Assembly (NCBI GenBank): GCA_003455235.1
Contig: DMRT01000336.1
Location: 1-14,242 of the forward strand
DNA length: 14,242 nt
Source of the DNA: Chitinophagaceae bacterium
GTDB taxonomy: Bacteria > Bacteroidota > Bacteroidia > Chitinophagales > Chitinophagaceae
Direction of reading: 5' to 3'
The position numbers and the translations under genes were made by a program. Shown piece by piece: positions 1-8,124 of this stretch (within the stretch, counting starts at the first letter, position 1; each line of letters opens with the position of its first letter). The notes under the pieces are model-generated. The model saw only the letters and a program-made list of their open reading frames with translations. It was not told where the DNA came from and ran no database searches.

Positions 1-1502
1 AAATGTTCAAATGCATTTTGTGTATTCAGGATCGCCTGGCGGGTTCCGTTCACCCGGCTGTACACGAAGTTTCCCCGTACATACCAGAAACGGTTTTTCC
101 AGTAGTGCAGAAAATCCACACCGCCGGAGTAGGCGCTTCGGTGAAGCACATCATCCAGTCCATGCTCCCGGTTCACCGCTGTAAAGATGCCGCCGATCAC
201 GGTATTGCCGCTGTTGATGTCCTTTTGCAATCTTCCCACAAAATAATTACTGAGAGGTTCCACCAGTTCTTTTCTTCTTTTACCGTTGTCGTCGATGGTG
301 GCTTTTTCCCGTTCGGTAACACTTTCCAGGATGCCGATGCTCCAGCCGTTTTTTGTTTTGCCACTGAATTTGGCAGCGCCCAGTATGCTGGTATTCTGTG
401 GAAATTTCACATACTCATTGCCATTGGTACTTGGATAACCGTGCGGCGAACTGCCGATGCGGCGTGAATAGAATAAAAGATCCGAATCGTACTCGCCGCC
501 GGCAGCAGAGCCGGTAAGCTGGTAATCGAAAATATTGCTGCTTTCAATGAAGAAGGGTCTTCGTTCGCTGAAGAAGTTCTGAAATCCATCAATACGTACC
601 TGCGAAGGGTCGGCCTCCACCTGCCCAAAATCGGGGTTGATGGTGAAGTCGAGGATCAGGTCGTTTGTTACGGCCACTTTTCCATCGAGGCCACCGGAAA
701 CTTTCATATCAAGCCCGTCTGCAAAGGGATTGCCGGCCTGCTTTTTATATTTATCAGCCTGTATGGTTACATAGGGTGCTATTTCCACCTGCCGGTGAAA
801 TGGAATGTTATTCAGTCCGTGCAACTCACCAAAGCGGCTTACCCAAACACCCGATGTTTGCGGAATGAGTTGCCAGGTGGAGCGTTCTTCTTTGCGGAAC
901 AGGCGACGCATCACCTGTATGCCCCACACTTTTTCTTTTTCGTTGCCATAACGCAGCTGGCTGAGGGGGATCTTCACTTCGGCGGTCCAGCCTCCTTTGT
1001 GAATATGTGTTTTGGCATACCAGACGGGATTCCAGTTGGGATCCCATTTGTTGCCGTCGTTGGAAACAAACTCATCACCCCGCACACCGGACACGGAAAG
1101 GGTGAATGAAAATGCAGTGCGGAGGTCGTGGTAGCTGTCGATATTTATTTCTACAAAATCACCCGGGAAATCATCTCGGCGGCCCATGCGTTTTACGATG
1201 GAATCGGCAGCCAGGTCAATACAATCGTAGGCAATGTACAGGAAACGGTCATCGTAAAGGATTTTAAAGCGGGTGGGGTAGGAAGGTGCCTTTCCTTCGG
1301 CCGGTTGCCATTGAGTAAAATCGCCGCCCCATTCCACGCTGTTCCATGCTTCTTCTGAAGCGATGCCATCCAGCACAATGGGACCGCCCTGGAGACGGTT
1401 GGTCTGGTATTTTTTACGGATAATGCTGCTGTCGCCCGGAAGGGCATGCACAGCAGTAAGGGTCACAAGCAATGTGAGGAAAAGCAGGCTATACTTTTTC
1501 AT
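1..1502 (-). CDS. DUF5916 family protein with N-terminal CBM9-like domain (3' end outside window)
   Basis: Reading leftward from the ATG at 1502 gives 500 open codons that run off the left edge, so the C-terminus is missing. Residues 1-20 form a Sec signal peptide (MKKYSLLFL... ending AVHA). Residues about 40-210 look like the carbohydrate-binding family 9 (CBM9-like) module, with IVLDGIASEEAW near residue 42 and the block DSYHDLRTAFSF at 122-133, followed by GVRGDE and WDPNWNPVWYAKT. From about residue 230 the sequence continues as the DUF5916 region, with DFTINPDFGQVEADPSQV and FFSERRPFFIE, and a probable beta-strand-rich part after it. Family members are common in Bacteroidota, usually several hundred residues longer than what is visible, and are thought to be outer-membrane beta-barrel-like proteins of unknown role. 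Sugar binding is suggested only by the CBM9 resemblance. It is divergent from the gene at 1686. Confidence 0.9.
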   Translation of the reverse strand, partial: MKKYSLLFLTLLVTLTAVHALPGDSSIIRKKYQTNRLQGGPIVLDGIASEEAWNSVEWGGDFTQWQPAEGKAPSYPTRFKILYDDRFLYIAYDCIDLAADSIVKRMGRRDDFPGDFVEINIDSYHDLRTAFSFTLSVSGVRGDEFVSNDGNKWDPNWNPVWYAKTHIHKGGWTAEVKIPLSQLRYGNEKEKVWGIQVMRRLFRKEERSTWQLIPQTSGVWVSRFGELHGLNNIPFHRQVEIAPYVTIQADKYKKQAGNPFADGLDMKVSGGLDGKVAVTNDLILDFTINPDFGQVEADPSQVRIDGFQNFFSERRPFFIESSNIFDYQLTGSAAGGEYDSDLLFYSRRIGSSPHGYPSTNGNEYVKFPQNTSILGAAKFSGKTKNGWSIGILESVTEREKATIDDNGKRRKELVEPLSNYFVGRLQKDINSGNTVIGGIFTAVNREHGLDDVLHRSAYSGGVDFLHYWKNRFWYVRGNFVYSRVNGTRQAILNTQNAFEH

Positions 1503-1539
1503 TACCCAATGTTACGGCTTTGCAGCGCCGGGGGAATGT

Positions 1540-1546
1540 CAAAATA
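1540..1546 (-). promoter_or_regulatory. Possible -7 element for the DUF5916 gene
   Basis: On the minus strand this reads TATTTTG, one base shorter than the Bacteroidota -7 consensus TAnnTTTG. It lies 37 bases upstream of the ATG at 1502, a sensible leader length. I see no matching TTG or TTTG element about 20 bases further upstream, so this is a weak call. Confidence 0.25.
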
Positions 1547-1639
1547 CAACAACGGCAATTTTTTTTAGATGGCTGGTCGGGCAACGGGTTCCTTTGCAGC
1601 TACCACCGCCGCCGCGGAGGCAGATATTTACCGGAAGCG

Positions 1640-1671
1640 TTTGCAGATACACGGATAAAATCATTATCTTG
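1640..1671 (+). promoter_or_regulatory. Candidate promoter for the membrane protein at 1686
   Basis: A TTTG (1640-1643) is followed after 21 bases by TATCTTG (1665-1671). This resembles the Bacteroidota pattern TTTG, about 20 bases, TAnnTTTG, with the -7 element one T short. Transcription would start close to 1678, leaving a leader of only about eight bases before the ATG at 1686. The spacing supports the call; the imperfect -7 element weakens it. Confidence 0.4.
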
Positions 1672-1685
1672 ACAAAAAAAGATAC

Positions 1686-2489
1686 ATGAAAACGATCGAA
1701 GAGCTCACTACTTCCAACGATGGGTTTTCCATCGGCCAGGCCATCTCAGACGGATGGAACATTATTGCCAAACACCTGGGTTATTATATCCTCGCTGGTA
1801 TCCTGGCTACGCTGATCACCATGGCTGCGGGTATGATTCCGTTCATCGGCAGTTTGGCCGGTAACCTGATCATCAGTCCCTGTTTAATGGCAGGTGCCAT
1901 TTATATTACCTGGCAGGTTTCGAAAGGAAATGCGTGGACTGATTTTGGCGACATGTTCAAGGGGTTCAGTTATCTTACCCCCATTATGGTGAGTTCATTG
2001 ATACAGGCAGCGGTATATGCTGTGTTGATCCTGTTGCTGTTCTTTAATTTTCTTCCCGACATTATTGAGCTGGTGAAACTGACGCAGGGTTCCGGTGCAT
2101 ACAGCAACCAGGCAGAAATAGAGCAACTGGCCAGGCAATTGTTCCTGGGATCAAAAATGATCCTGCTCATCCTGGTATTTGTTTTGATTTCCCTGGTGAT
2201 CTCCGCCATCTGGGCATTCCGTCTTCACTTCATTGTTATTTATAAAATGGAAGGATGGCCGGCCATGGAAATGTCGAGGAAGGTTTGCACCAAAAACATG
2301 TTTCCGCTGATCGGGCTTTTCATCCTGCTGGGTATCATCATAATCATCAGTGCCATTCCCTGTGGTATCGGTTTGCTGTTCAGTTTGCCGCTTTCTATCG
2401 GTGCCCTGTACAGTGCCTTTGCACAGATCACCAAATGCGATCACGAGGAAGAAGTGCAGCTGGACTTTACCGGAAACAGCAATGTATAA
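1686..2489 (+). CDS. Multi-pass integral membrane protein of unknown function
   Basis: The protein has 267 residues. About 25 polar N-terminal residues precede roughly six hydrophobic segments: 31-50, 55-77, 97-121, 156-187, 206-225 and 226-247. A charged loop (125-155) and a short acidic tail (CDHEEEVQLDF) complete it. A cytoplasmic-type loop reads WPAMEMSRKVCTKN at 191-204, resembling the loop in DUF975-like and glycerophosphodiester-phosphodiesterase membrane-domain proteins, where a conserved A/S-x-x-x-S-x segment precedes a transmembrane pair. That relation is a guess from pattern. No catalytic residues are visible. It is followed after 38 bases by the small secreted protein at 2528 and is probably co-transcribed with it. 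The ATG at 1686 is used because the frame is closed just upstream and a candidate promoter lies directly before it. Confidence 0.8.
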   Translation: MKTIEELTTSNDGFSIGQAISDGWNIIAKHLGYYILAGILATLITMAAGMIPFIGSLAGNLIISPCLMAGAIYITWQVSKGNAWTDFGDMFKGFSYLTPIMVSSLIQAAVYAVLILLLFFNFLPDIIELVKLTQGSGAYSNQAEIEQLARQLFLGSKMILLILVFVLISLVISAIWAFRLHFIVIYKMEGWPAMEMSRKVCTKNMFPLIGLFILLGIIIIISAIPCGIGLLFSLPLSIGALYSAFAQITKCDHEEEVQLDFTGNSNV

Positions 2490-2527
2490 AACCAACACAC
2501 CGCTTTGCGGTTGATTAAATGATTCAT

Positions 2528-2902
2528 ATGAAACGGTTATTCTTTTTTCTGTTCAGCCTGTTGCTGGCCACCGTGGCATCAGCTCAAACAGGAAAAAAAC
2601 TGTCTGTAAAACCCGACCCGGCAAAACCATTGTTGTCTGTGGAAGCATCCTGCGGAAAATGTAAGTTCGGGTTACCCGGTAAAAATTGTGAGCTGGCTGT
2701 ACGCACCGGCATGGATGCATATTATGTCCAGGGCGCCTCCATCGACGATTTTGGTGATGCCCACGACAAGGATGGTTTTTGCAATGCCATCCGCAAAGCT
2801 GAAGTGCAGGGAGAAGTGGTGAACGACCAGTTCAGGGTAACGTATTTCAAATTGCTGCCCGCCTCAAAGAAGGAGCCGGAAAAAAATAATACCGGAAATT
2901 AA
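2528..2902 (+). CDS. Small secreted four-cysteine protein (DUF6370-like)
   Basis: The mature protein is about 104 residues after a clear Sec signal peptide (MKRLFFFLFSLLLATVASAQ, residues 1-20). Conserved-looking features are CGKCKFG at 42-48, a third cysteine at 54, the segment IDDFGDAHDKDGFC at 72-85 with the fourth cysteine, and AIRKAEVQGEVV following. The CxxC plus two further cysteines could form two disulfides or bind a metal. The pattern matches what I recall of the DUF6370 family of small exported Bacteroidota proteins, whose function is unknown. I start at the ATG at 2528 because it gives a normal lysine-arginine signal-peptide n-region; the in-frame ATG at 2519 would add MIH. The last four bases overlap the end of the convergent channel gene. 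Confidence 0.8.
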   Translation: MKRLFFFLFSLLLATVASAQTGKKLSVKPDPAKPLLSVEASCGKCKFGLPGKNCELAVRTGMDAYYVQGASIDDFGDAHDKDGFCNAIRKAEVQGEVVNDQFRVTYFKLLPASKKEPEKNNTGN

Positions 2903-3936
2903 GCATCGCCGCCAGCGTCTTCTTTTTTAATGTAGAGGGTTTGCAGGCTGACTGCCATATTAATCCTTTCCTGCTGAAACCGTTTGTGCAGGTTTTTTAT
3001 AAACTGGTGGCGAACGGGAAATTTGTATGAATACTCACTCACCCGCAATATGGCCCGCAGGTTAATGCGGTTATCACCCACCGAAAAATACCTGACCACC
3101 GGTTCAAAATCTTTTACAGTTCCCTCACATTCTTTTTGGGTGGCAGCAATTACTTCTTTGGTGATTTTTTCCACCCGGTCGAGATCATTATCCGGACTGA
3201 TGGCTGCTTCCACTGAAAAAGACAATTCTTTTGTGGGCAGGTAATAATTGGTTACGATCATGTCCGCCAGCTTCGAGTTTGGAACAATCACCGTATGATC
3301 GGCATCGCCGCGGATGGTGGTGCTTCGCCACGTGATGTCGTCGATGAAACCATCTTCTCCGGTGGATAATTTTACAAAATCGCCGTGGTTGATCTTTCCC
3401 GATGCTATGATCTGCAACCCGGCGAATAAGTTGGAAAGCGTGGGCTGCAATGCCAGCGCCACAGCCAGTCCGCCCACACCCAATGCAGTAAGGATGGGTG
3501 TAATGGAAATGCCCTGCGACTGCAGGATGATAAGCAATCCGATAATATATATGATGGCCCGTACAATATTGCCGATGATGGAAGAGGAAGGAATGACGGT
3601 ATCGGTGCCGCTGGCTTTTATCCGCAGCATGCCCGAGATAACCCTGGCGAGGATAAAGGTAGCGGAGATGATATAGAAGATCATGAGCCCGTTGGCCAGC
3701 CAGTTGTGGTAACGCATGTCCATGTCGATGCGCCGAAGCCCGATGAAAAGGCCCAGGGCAACAAACCAGGAAATGATCCATTGGCGGATGGTTTCCACAA
3801 TGAGGTCATCTGACTTAAGCCTGGTTCGGGAAGCCAGTTTAGACAATATGGGCATCACCCATCGGTGAATGATAAAACCAAAAGCAAATCCTGCCAGGAT
3901 CCAGGCCACCAGTTTAAAAATATCGTCGTCTGTCAT
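2899..3936 (-). CDS. MscS family mechanosensitive ion channel
   Basis: A 345-residue small-conductance mechanosensitive channel, expected to open under membrane tension and release solutes during hypo-osmotic shock from the inner membrane. Hydrophobic segments lie near 8-24, 53-68, 83-100 and 122-140. The pore-lining helix TM3 is at 147-177 and is rich in small residues (ALGVGGLAVALAL followed by QPTLSNLFAGLQII). It is followed by the beta domain (GDFVKL, DGFIDDITWRSTTIRG, VIVPNSKL at 186-223) and an alpha/beta C-terminal domain with ISPDNDLDRVEKI. E. coli MscS is 286 residues with three TMs, so this form has about two extra N-terminal helices, as many bacterial homologs do. It faces the DUF6370-like gene and overlaps it by four bases at the stop codons. 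The 121-base region to the divergent gene at 4058 holds only imperfect -7-like sequences. Confidence 0.95.
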   Translation of the reverse strand: MTDDDIFKLVAWILAGFAFGFIIHRWVMPILSKLASRTRLKSDDLIVETIRQWIISWFVALGLFIGLRRIDMDMRYHNWLANGLMIFYIISATFILARVISGMLRIKASGTDTVIPSSSIIGNIVRAIIYIIGLLIILQSQGISITPILTALGVGGLAVALALQPTLSNLFAGLQIIASGKINHGDFVKLSTGEDGFIDDITWRSTTIRGDADHTVIVPNSKLADMIVTNYYLPTKELSFSVEAAISPDNDLDRVEKITKEVIAATQKECEGTVKDFEPVVRYFSVGDNRINLRAILRVSEYSYKFPVRHQFIKNLHKRFQQERINMAVSLQTLYIKKEDAGGDA

Positions 3937-4057
3937 TGGGGTGTTTTTGATTCAGCTGCCTGCAATTTACCGCTTATAATTTTTTTGATGAACTAAAATC
4001 AGGTTAAAAGAAAGGAAGTTTATTTTTCATAAATTACGTCATTCAAACACATCCATT

Positions 4058-5245
4058 ATGGCTGATCAGAACAGAAGGAATTTCATCAAGGGATCGGGGA
4101 TGGCCCTGTTACCGGCTTTTATTCCGGCCGGCAGTTTACGGGCCGCTGAAAAAATGGAACGGTGGGGGACGGGCAATGAAGATCCGGTAAATTTTTTCGG
4201 CGACGGCATCATGTATGCACCTGCCGCGTATCTCGCCGAATTGCAAAAGGCAAACAGCCTGCATGCCATTGAACAGGACCGGTATGGCACCGGTGGTGCC
4301 GTGGCGGCGCTGGAGAAAAAATTTGAAGAGATCACCGGCAAAGAAAAAGCCATCTTCATGCCCAGCGGCACCATGGCCAACCAGTTTGCCATTGCGGCAT
4401 TGAGCGGGGAAAACACCAAAGTATTTGTGCAGGATACCAGTCATGTTTACCGTGATGAAGCCGATGCAGCGCAATCGGTTTTTAAAAAAAGGCTGATGCC
4501 CCTGGCAAAAGACAAAACCTGGTTTACCGCCGAAGAACTGAAGCAGGCCATCGATTCGCTTAAAGAACAGGAAGTATTCAGCAGCGGCATTGGTGCGGTA
4601 TCCATCGAGAACCCGGTACGGCGTACCGATGGCCGCATGATTCCCATAGATGAAATAAAAAAGATCAGCGAATACTGCCGCAGCAATAATATCCGCCTTC
4701 ACCTCGATGGGGCAAGGATCTACATGGCTTCGGCCTGGTCGGGTGTTTCGGTAAGGGAATACGCCTCGTACTTTGATACCATCTATATTTCATTGTACAA
4801 ATACCTCGGTGCTTCAGGGGGCGCAGTGCTGTGCGGCGAAAAAAAGCTGATCGAAACCCTGCCGCATATGATAAAAATACATGGTGGTAATATGTACGGT
4901 AACTGGACCAATGCCGCTATGGCGCTTCACCGGTTGGATGGATTTGAAGACCGGATGAAGGAAACGGTAAAAAGGGCGACGGCTTTGTTTACAGCGCTTA
5001 ACCAGCTGGATGGCATCAAGGTAAATGTGCTCGACAACGGGACCAATATATATCAGCTGGAATTGGGTAAGAATATCGATGGAAAAAAGTTCCGGGATAC
5101 ACTCCGTGATACCCATACCATCCGCATGGCCATGCCCAATGCAAAAAACCAGGTGATGATCAGTGTGAATGAAACCCTGCTGGTGAGGGAAAGCGCTGCC
5201 ATCGTGGATGCGTTCAGCAATGCATTGCGACTGGCAAAAAACTAG
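4058..5245 (+). CDS. Threonine aldolase family PLP enzyme with Tat-like leader
   Basis: A 395-residue fold-type-I PLP enzyme of the beta-eliminating lyase / threonine aldolase family, which cleaves L-threonine or L-allo-threonine to glycine and acetaldehyde, or related beta-hydroxy amino acids. Visible landmarks are PSGTMANQ at 102-109 (cofactor phosphate region), ENPVRRTDGR at 184-193, LHLDGAR at 214-220 with the PLP-ring Asp217 and Arg220, and YISLYKYLGASGG at 243-255 with Lys248 as the expected Schiff-base lysine. About 35 extra N-terminal residues contain NRRNFIKGSGMALLPAF, which resembles a twin-arginine export signal. If functional, the folded holoenzyme would act in the periplasm, unusual for this family. 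The true substrate cannot be read from sequence. It is a single gene, divergent from the channel gene and followed by a palindrome. Confidence 0.9.
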   Translation: MADQNRRNFIKGSGMALLPAFIPAGSLRAAEKMERWGTGNEDPVNFFGDGIMYAPAAYLAELQKANSLHAIEQDRYGTGGAVAALEKKFEEITGKEKAIFMPSGTMANQFAIAALSGENTKVFVQDTSHVYRDEADAAQSVFKKRLMPLAKDKTWFTAEELKQAIDSLKEQEVFSSGIGAVSIENPVRRTDGRMIPIDEIKKISEYCRSNNIRLHLDGARIYMASAWSGVSVREYASYFDTIYISLYKYLGASGGAVLCGEKKLIETLPHMIKIHGGNMYGNWTNAAMALHRLDGFEDRMKETVKRATALFTALNQLDGIKVNVLDNGTNIYQLELGKNIDGKKFRDTLRDTHTIRMAMPNAKNQVMISVNETLLVRESAAIVDAFSNALRLAKN

Positions 5246-5250
5246 ATCGA

Positions 5251-5283
5251 AGACTCCGGAAGTTTTTAAAACTTCCGAAGTCT
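5251..5283 (+). repeat. Near-perfect palindrome / hairpin downstream of the aldolase gene
   Basis: The left arm AGACT-C-CGGAAGTTTT (5251-5266) and right arm AAAACTTCCG-A-AGTCT (5268-5283) pair over 15 bases with one C/A mismatch, around a centre of TTTTTAAAA. No T-run follows, so it is not a classical intrinsic terminator, although the A/T-rich inner stem could act in both directions. It could be a dispersed palindromic repeat or a transcript-end stabilising hairpin. The half-site AAGTCT occurs again at 5290-5295. Confidence 0.6.
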
Positions 5284-5326
5284 GTTACAAAGTCTTTTAC
5301 CAACATTAACTGCTAAAAAGAAAATC

Positions 5327-8044
5327 ATGGTCATTAAAAAGTTTGTTTGCTTTTCTTTCTTTATCTGTTTTATTGCTGTTGTTGCCGCACAGCAAGTCCC
5401 TTCGCCCAAAGAACATTTCGGGTTTGCTATCGGCGACAATTACCAGCTCGCCAATTTCACCCAAACCGAAGCGTATTTCAAAAAAATTGCTGAAACATCC
5501 AACCGGGCAAGGTACACCGTGATCGGTAAAACCGAAGAGGGGAGAGACCAGTTTATGCTGATTGTTACCTCGCCGCAGAACCACCAGCGGCTTGAACATT
5601 ATAAACAGATTTCGCAGAAAATGGGAAACGCCGATATCGGGATGGAAGAGGCCGCCCAACTGGCCAAAGAAGGAAAGGCCGTGGTGTGGATCGACGGCGG
5701 TCTGCACGCCAATGAAGTAGTGGGCATTCATCAACTGATTGAAACCGCCTACCAGCTTACGAGCCGGACTGATGAAGAAACCATGCGTATACTGAATGAT
5801 GTAATCATCCTCATCACGCATGCCAACCCGGATGGGCAGGAACTGGTGAGCAACTGGTACATGCGTGATCCAAAGCCGGAGAAACGTTCCACTGGTAATC
5901 TTCCCAAGCTGTATGAAAAATATGCAGGACACGATAACAACCGGGATTTTTACATGATGAACCTGAAAGAAACGCAGAACATTGCCCGGCAACTGTACAT
6001 TGAATGGATACCGCAGATCATGTACAATCATCACCAGGCCGGACCTCCCGGTTCTGTGGTGGCTGGTGCACCTTACCGCGATCCGTTTAATTATGCCTTC
6101 GATCCGCTGATCATTACCGGGCTGGATGCCATTGGCGCTGCCATGCAAAACCGGTTGAATGCGGAGAACAAACCCGGTTACACCAGTAAGGCAGGATCTG
6201 TGTACTCCACCTGGTATAATGGAGGCTTGCGTACCACCACCTACTTTCATAACATGATTGGGTTGCTTACAGAGATCATCGGCAATCCAACACCGATGGA
6301 CATACCCGTTGTTACCAGCCGGCTTGTTCCCAATGCAGCCACACCCAACCCGGTATTGCCCCAGAAATGGTACTTCCGGCAGTCGATTGATTATTCCGTT
6401 TCGCTGAACTATGCAGTTCTCAACTATGCATCCCGCAACCGCGATGAATTGCTGATGAATATTTACCGCATGGGAAGGAACTCGGTTGATAGGGGCAGCC
6501 GCGATAACTGGTCCTTATCTCCTTCAAAGGCTGAAGAAATCAACAGGCTGTACCAGGATTCATTGAAAAAAGCAAACCGTACCGGAACAGCTGGATCTGT
6601 TTCCCTGAAGTTTTACGATTCCGTGATGAAGAACCCCGGCAACCGGGATGCCCGTGGATACATCATTCCGGCCGATCAGCCCGACCTGGCCACGGCCGTA
6701 GAATTTTTAAATGCCCTGATACGTACGGGTGTGGTCGTGCAGCAGGCAAATGCTGAATTTACTGTTGCCGGGAAAAAATACCCGGCTGGTTCGTATGTAA
6801 TCAAGAACAACCAGGCATTCCGCCCGCACATCATCGACCTGTTTGAACCGCAGGATCATCCCAACGATTTTCAATACCCAGGTGGTCCGCCTGTACCTCC
6901 GTATGACGCCGCCGGGTGGACACTGGCTTACCAGATGGGCGTGCAATTCGACCGCATTATGGATGGATTTGATGGCCCCTTTGTAACCAACCCACGAGGT
7001 GTGTTGCTGAAATTAACTGGATCGGCAGCCGCTTCATCCAAAGGGTACCTGTTGAAGGCGGATGCCAACCAGTCGTTCAATGCCGTAAATATTTTATTGA
7101 ACAGCGGTGCAGAAGTTTACCGGGTTGGCAGTGGAGGAGGGGAAGCGACAGGTACTTTTTATATCCCTGCTTCTGCAAAAGTAAAACCGGCCATTGATAA
7201 AATAGTCAAAGAGCAGAGTGTTCAATTTCTTGCTGCAACAAAGAAACCTGCATCCCTGGTGAAGATCAGCCGGGCACGCATTGCCTTATGGGATACTTAT
7301 GGCGGTTCGATGGCTTCAGGGTGGACGAGACTGATCTTTGAAAAATTTAATTATGCGTATGATGTGATTTACCCGAAAGACATTGACAGCGGTGATATCG
7401 CTTCAAAATATGACGTGATCGTTTTTGTGGGCGGCGCTATTCCTTCGCTTAATGCCCGGGGCAATCCAAATGCAGAACGCAGAACCGACAGCCTTGTACC
7501 GCCCGAGTTCAGACCCATGCTGGGAAGGATCAGTTCGGATAAATCCATTCCGCAATTAAAGAAATTCATGGAACAGGGCGGAACCGTGGTTACCATCGGC
7601 AGCAGTACTCAGCTGGCCTATCATCTTAAATTACCGGTTACCGACGCAATGGTGGAAATTGAGAATGGCGCAGAGAAAGTACTGAGCCGTGAAAAATTCT
7701 ATACGCCGGGCAGTATCTTGAAAGTTTCGGTGAATACCGCGGAGATGGCAGCTGCCGGTATGCCGGCGGAGGCCCATGTATATTTTGATAACAGCCCGGT
7801 ATTCCGGCTCAATCCAGATGCGGTGAGCAGCGGGACGATTAAGCCCCTTGCCTGGTTTGCCAGCGACAAACCATTGCGGAGCGGCTGGGCCTGGGGACAG
7901 GCGTATTTGAAAAACGGGGTTACTGCTTTTGAAGCCCAGGTTGGAAAAGGAAGAATGCTTGCATTTGCACCTGAGATCACTTTCCGGGCTCAGTCACATG
8001 GCACTTTTCGTTTTTTGTTTAACCAGCTGTACCGGTATCAATAA
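5327..8044 (+). CDS. Secreted M14 family zinc carboxypeptidase with C-terminal GATase-like domain
   Basis: A 905-residue exported metallopeptidase. The signal peptide covers residues 1-21 (KKFVCFSFFICFIAVVAAQ). The M14 catalytic domain spans about 40-330. The HxxE zinc motif is GLHANE with His127 and Glu130. HDNNRD at 202-207 supplies the substrate-binding Asn/Arg pair, YNHH at 233-236 the third zinc ligand, and LLTEIIG at 313-319 the general base Glu316. The middle region (350-640) is not recognised. Residues about 650-905 resemble the class-I glutamine-amidotransferase-like fold seen at the C-terminus of large Bacteroidota M14 proteins, starting RIALWDTYGG and ending GKGRMLAFAPEITFRAQSHGT. 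The enzyme should remove C-terminal residues from peptides in the periplasm or outside the cell. Start at 5327 is chosen for the signal peptide. It probably has its own promoter, since the palindrome lies between it and the aldolase gene. Confidence 0.93.
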   Translation: MVIKKFVCFSFFICFIAVVAAQQVPSPKEHFGFAIGDNYQLANFTQTEAYFKKIAETSNRARYTVIGKTEEGRDQFMLIVTSPQNHQRLEHYKQISQKMGNADIGMEEAAQLAKEGKAVVWIDGGLHANEVVGIHQLIETAYQLTSRTDEETMRILNDVIILITHANPDGQELVSNWYMRDPKPEKRSTGNLPKLYEKYAGHDNNRDFYMMNLKETQNIARQLYIEWIPQIMYNHHQAGPPGSVVAGAPYRDPFNYAFDPLIITGLDAIGAAMQNRLNAENKPGYTSKAGSVYSTWYNGGLRTTTYFHNMIGLLTEIIGNPTPMDIPVVTSRLVPNAATPNPVLPQKWYFRQSIDYSVSLNYAVLNYASRNRDELLMNIYRMGRNSVDRGSRDNWSLSPSKAEEINRLYQDSLKKANRTGTAGSVSLKFYDSVMKNPGNRDARGYIIPADQPDLATAVEFLNALIRTGVVVQQANAEFTVAGKKYPAGSYVIKNNQAFRPHIIDLFEPQDHPNDFQYPGGPPVPPYDAAGWTLAYQMGVQFDRIMDGFDGPFVTNPRGVLLKLTGSAAASSKGYLLKADANQSFNAVNILLNSGAEVYRVGSGGGEATGTFYIPASAKVKPAIDKIVKEQSVQFLAATKKPASLVKISRARIALWDTYGGSMASGWTRLIFEKFNYAYDVIYPKDIDSGDIASKYDVIVFVGGAIPSLNARGNPNAERRTDSLVPPEFRPMLGRISSDKSIPQLKKFMEQGGTVVTIGSSTQLAYHLKLPVTDAMVEIENGAEKVLSREKFYTPGSILKVSVNTAEMAAAGMPAEAHVYFDNSPVFRLNPDAVSSGTIKPLAWFASDKPLRSGWAWGQAYLKNGVTAFEAQVGKGRMLAFAPEITFRAQSHGTFRFLFNQLYRYQ

Positions 8045-8076
8045 GCGCCGAAAGAAGATTTGCAGCTGAAAGCTTG

Positions 8077-8095
8077 AATTATTGAATTAATAATT
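8077..8095. repeat. A/T-only inverted repeat before the small lipoprotein gene
   Basis: AATTATT (8077-8083) and AATAATT (8089-8095) are a 7-base inverted repeat around GAATT. It lies 30 bases upstream of the lipoprotein ATG at 8125, in what is probably its promoter region. Such short A/T repeats arise easily by chance, so an operator role is only possible. Confidence 0.25.
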
Positions 8096-8124
8096 GTAAA
8101 CTTATGCTCATAAAATCAAAAGCA

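Noticed and set aside
3975..4028. -7-like sequences TAATTTTT and TATTTTTC between the channel and aldolase genes
   Set aside because: Each has one mismatch to TAnnTTTG and neither has a -33 TTTG at the right distance; in A/T-rich sequence this is expected by chance.
4136..4702. A 188-codon minus-strand frame opposite the threonine aldolase gene
   Set aside because: Its composition is that of an antisense shadow, and the sense frame has intact PLP-enzyme motifs.
5306..6250. A 314-codon open frame on the minus strand opposite the M14 peptidase
   Set aside because: It lies opposite the strongly supported catalytic domain, has no signal or domain I recognise, and is rich in His/Gly/Phe as expected for an antisense frame.
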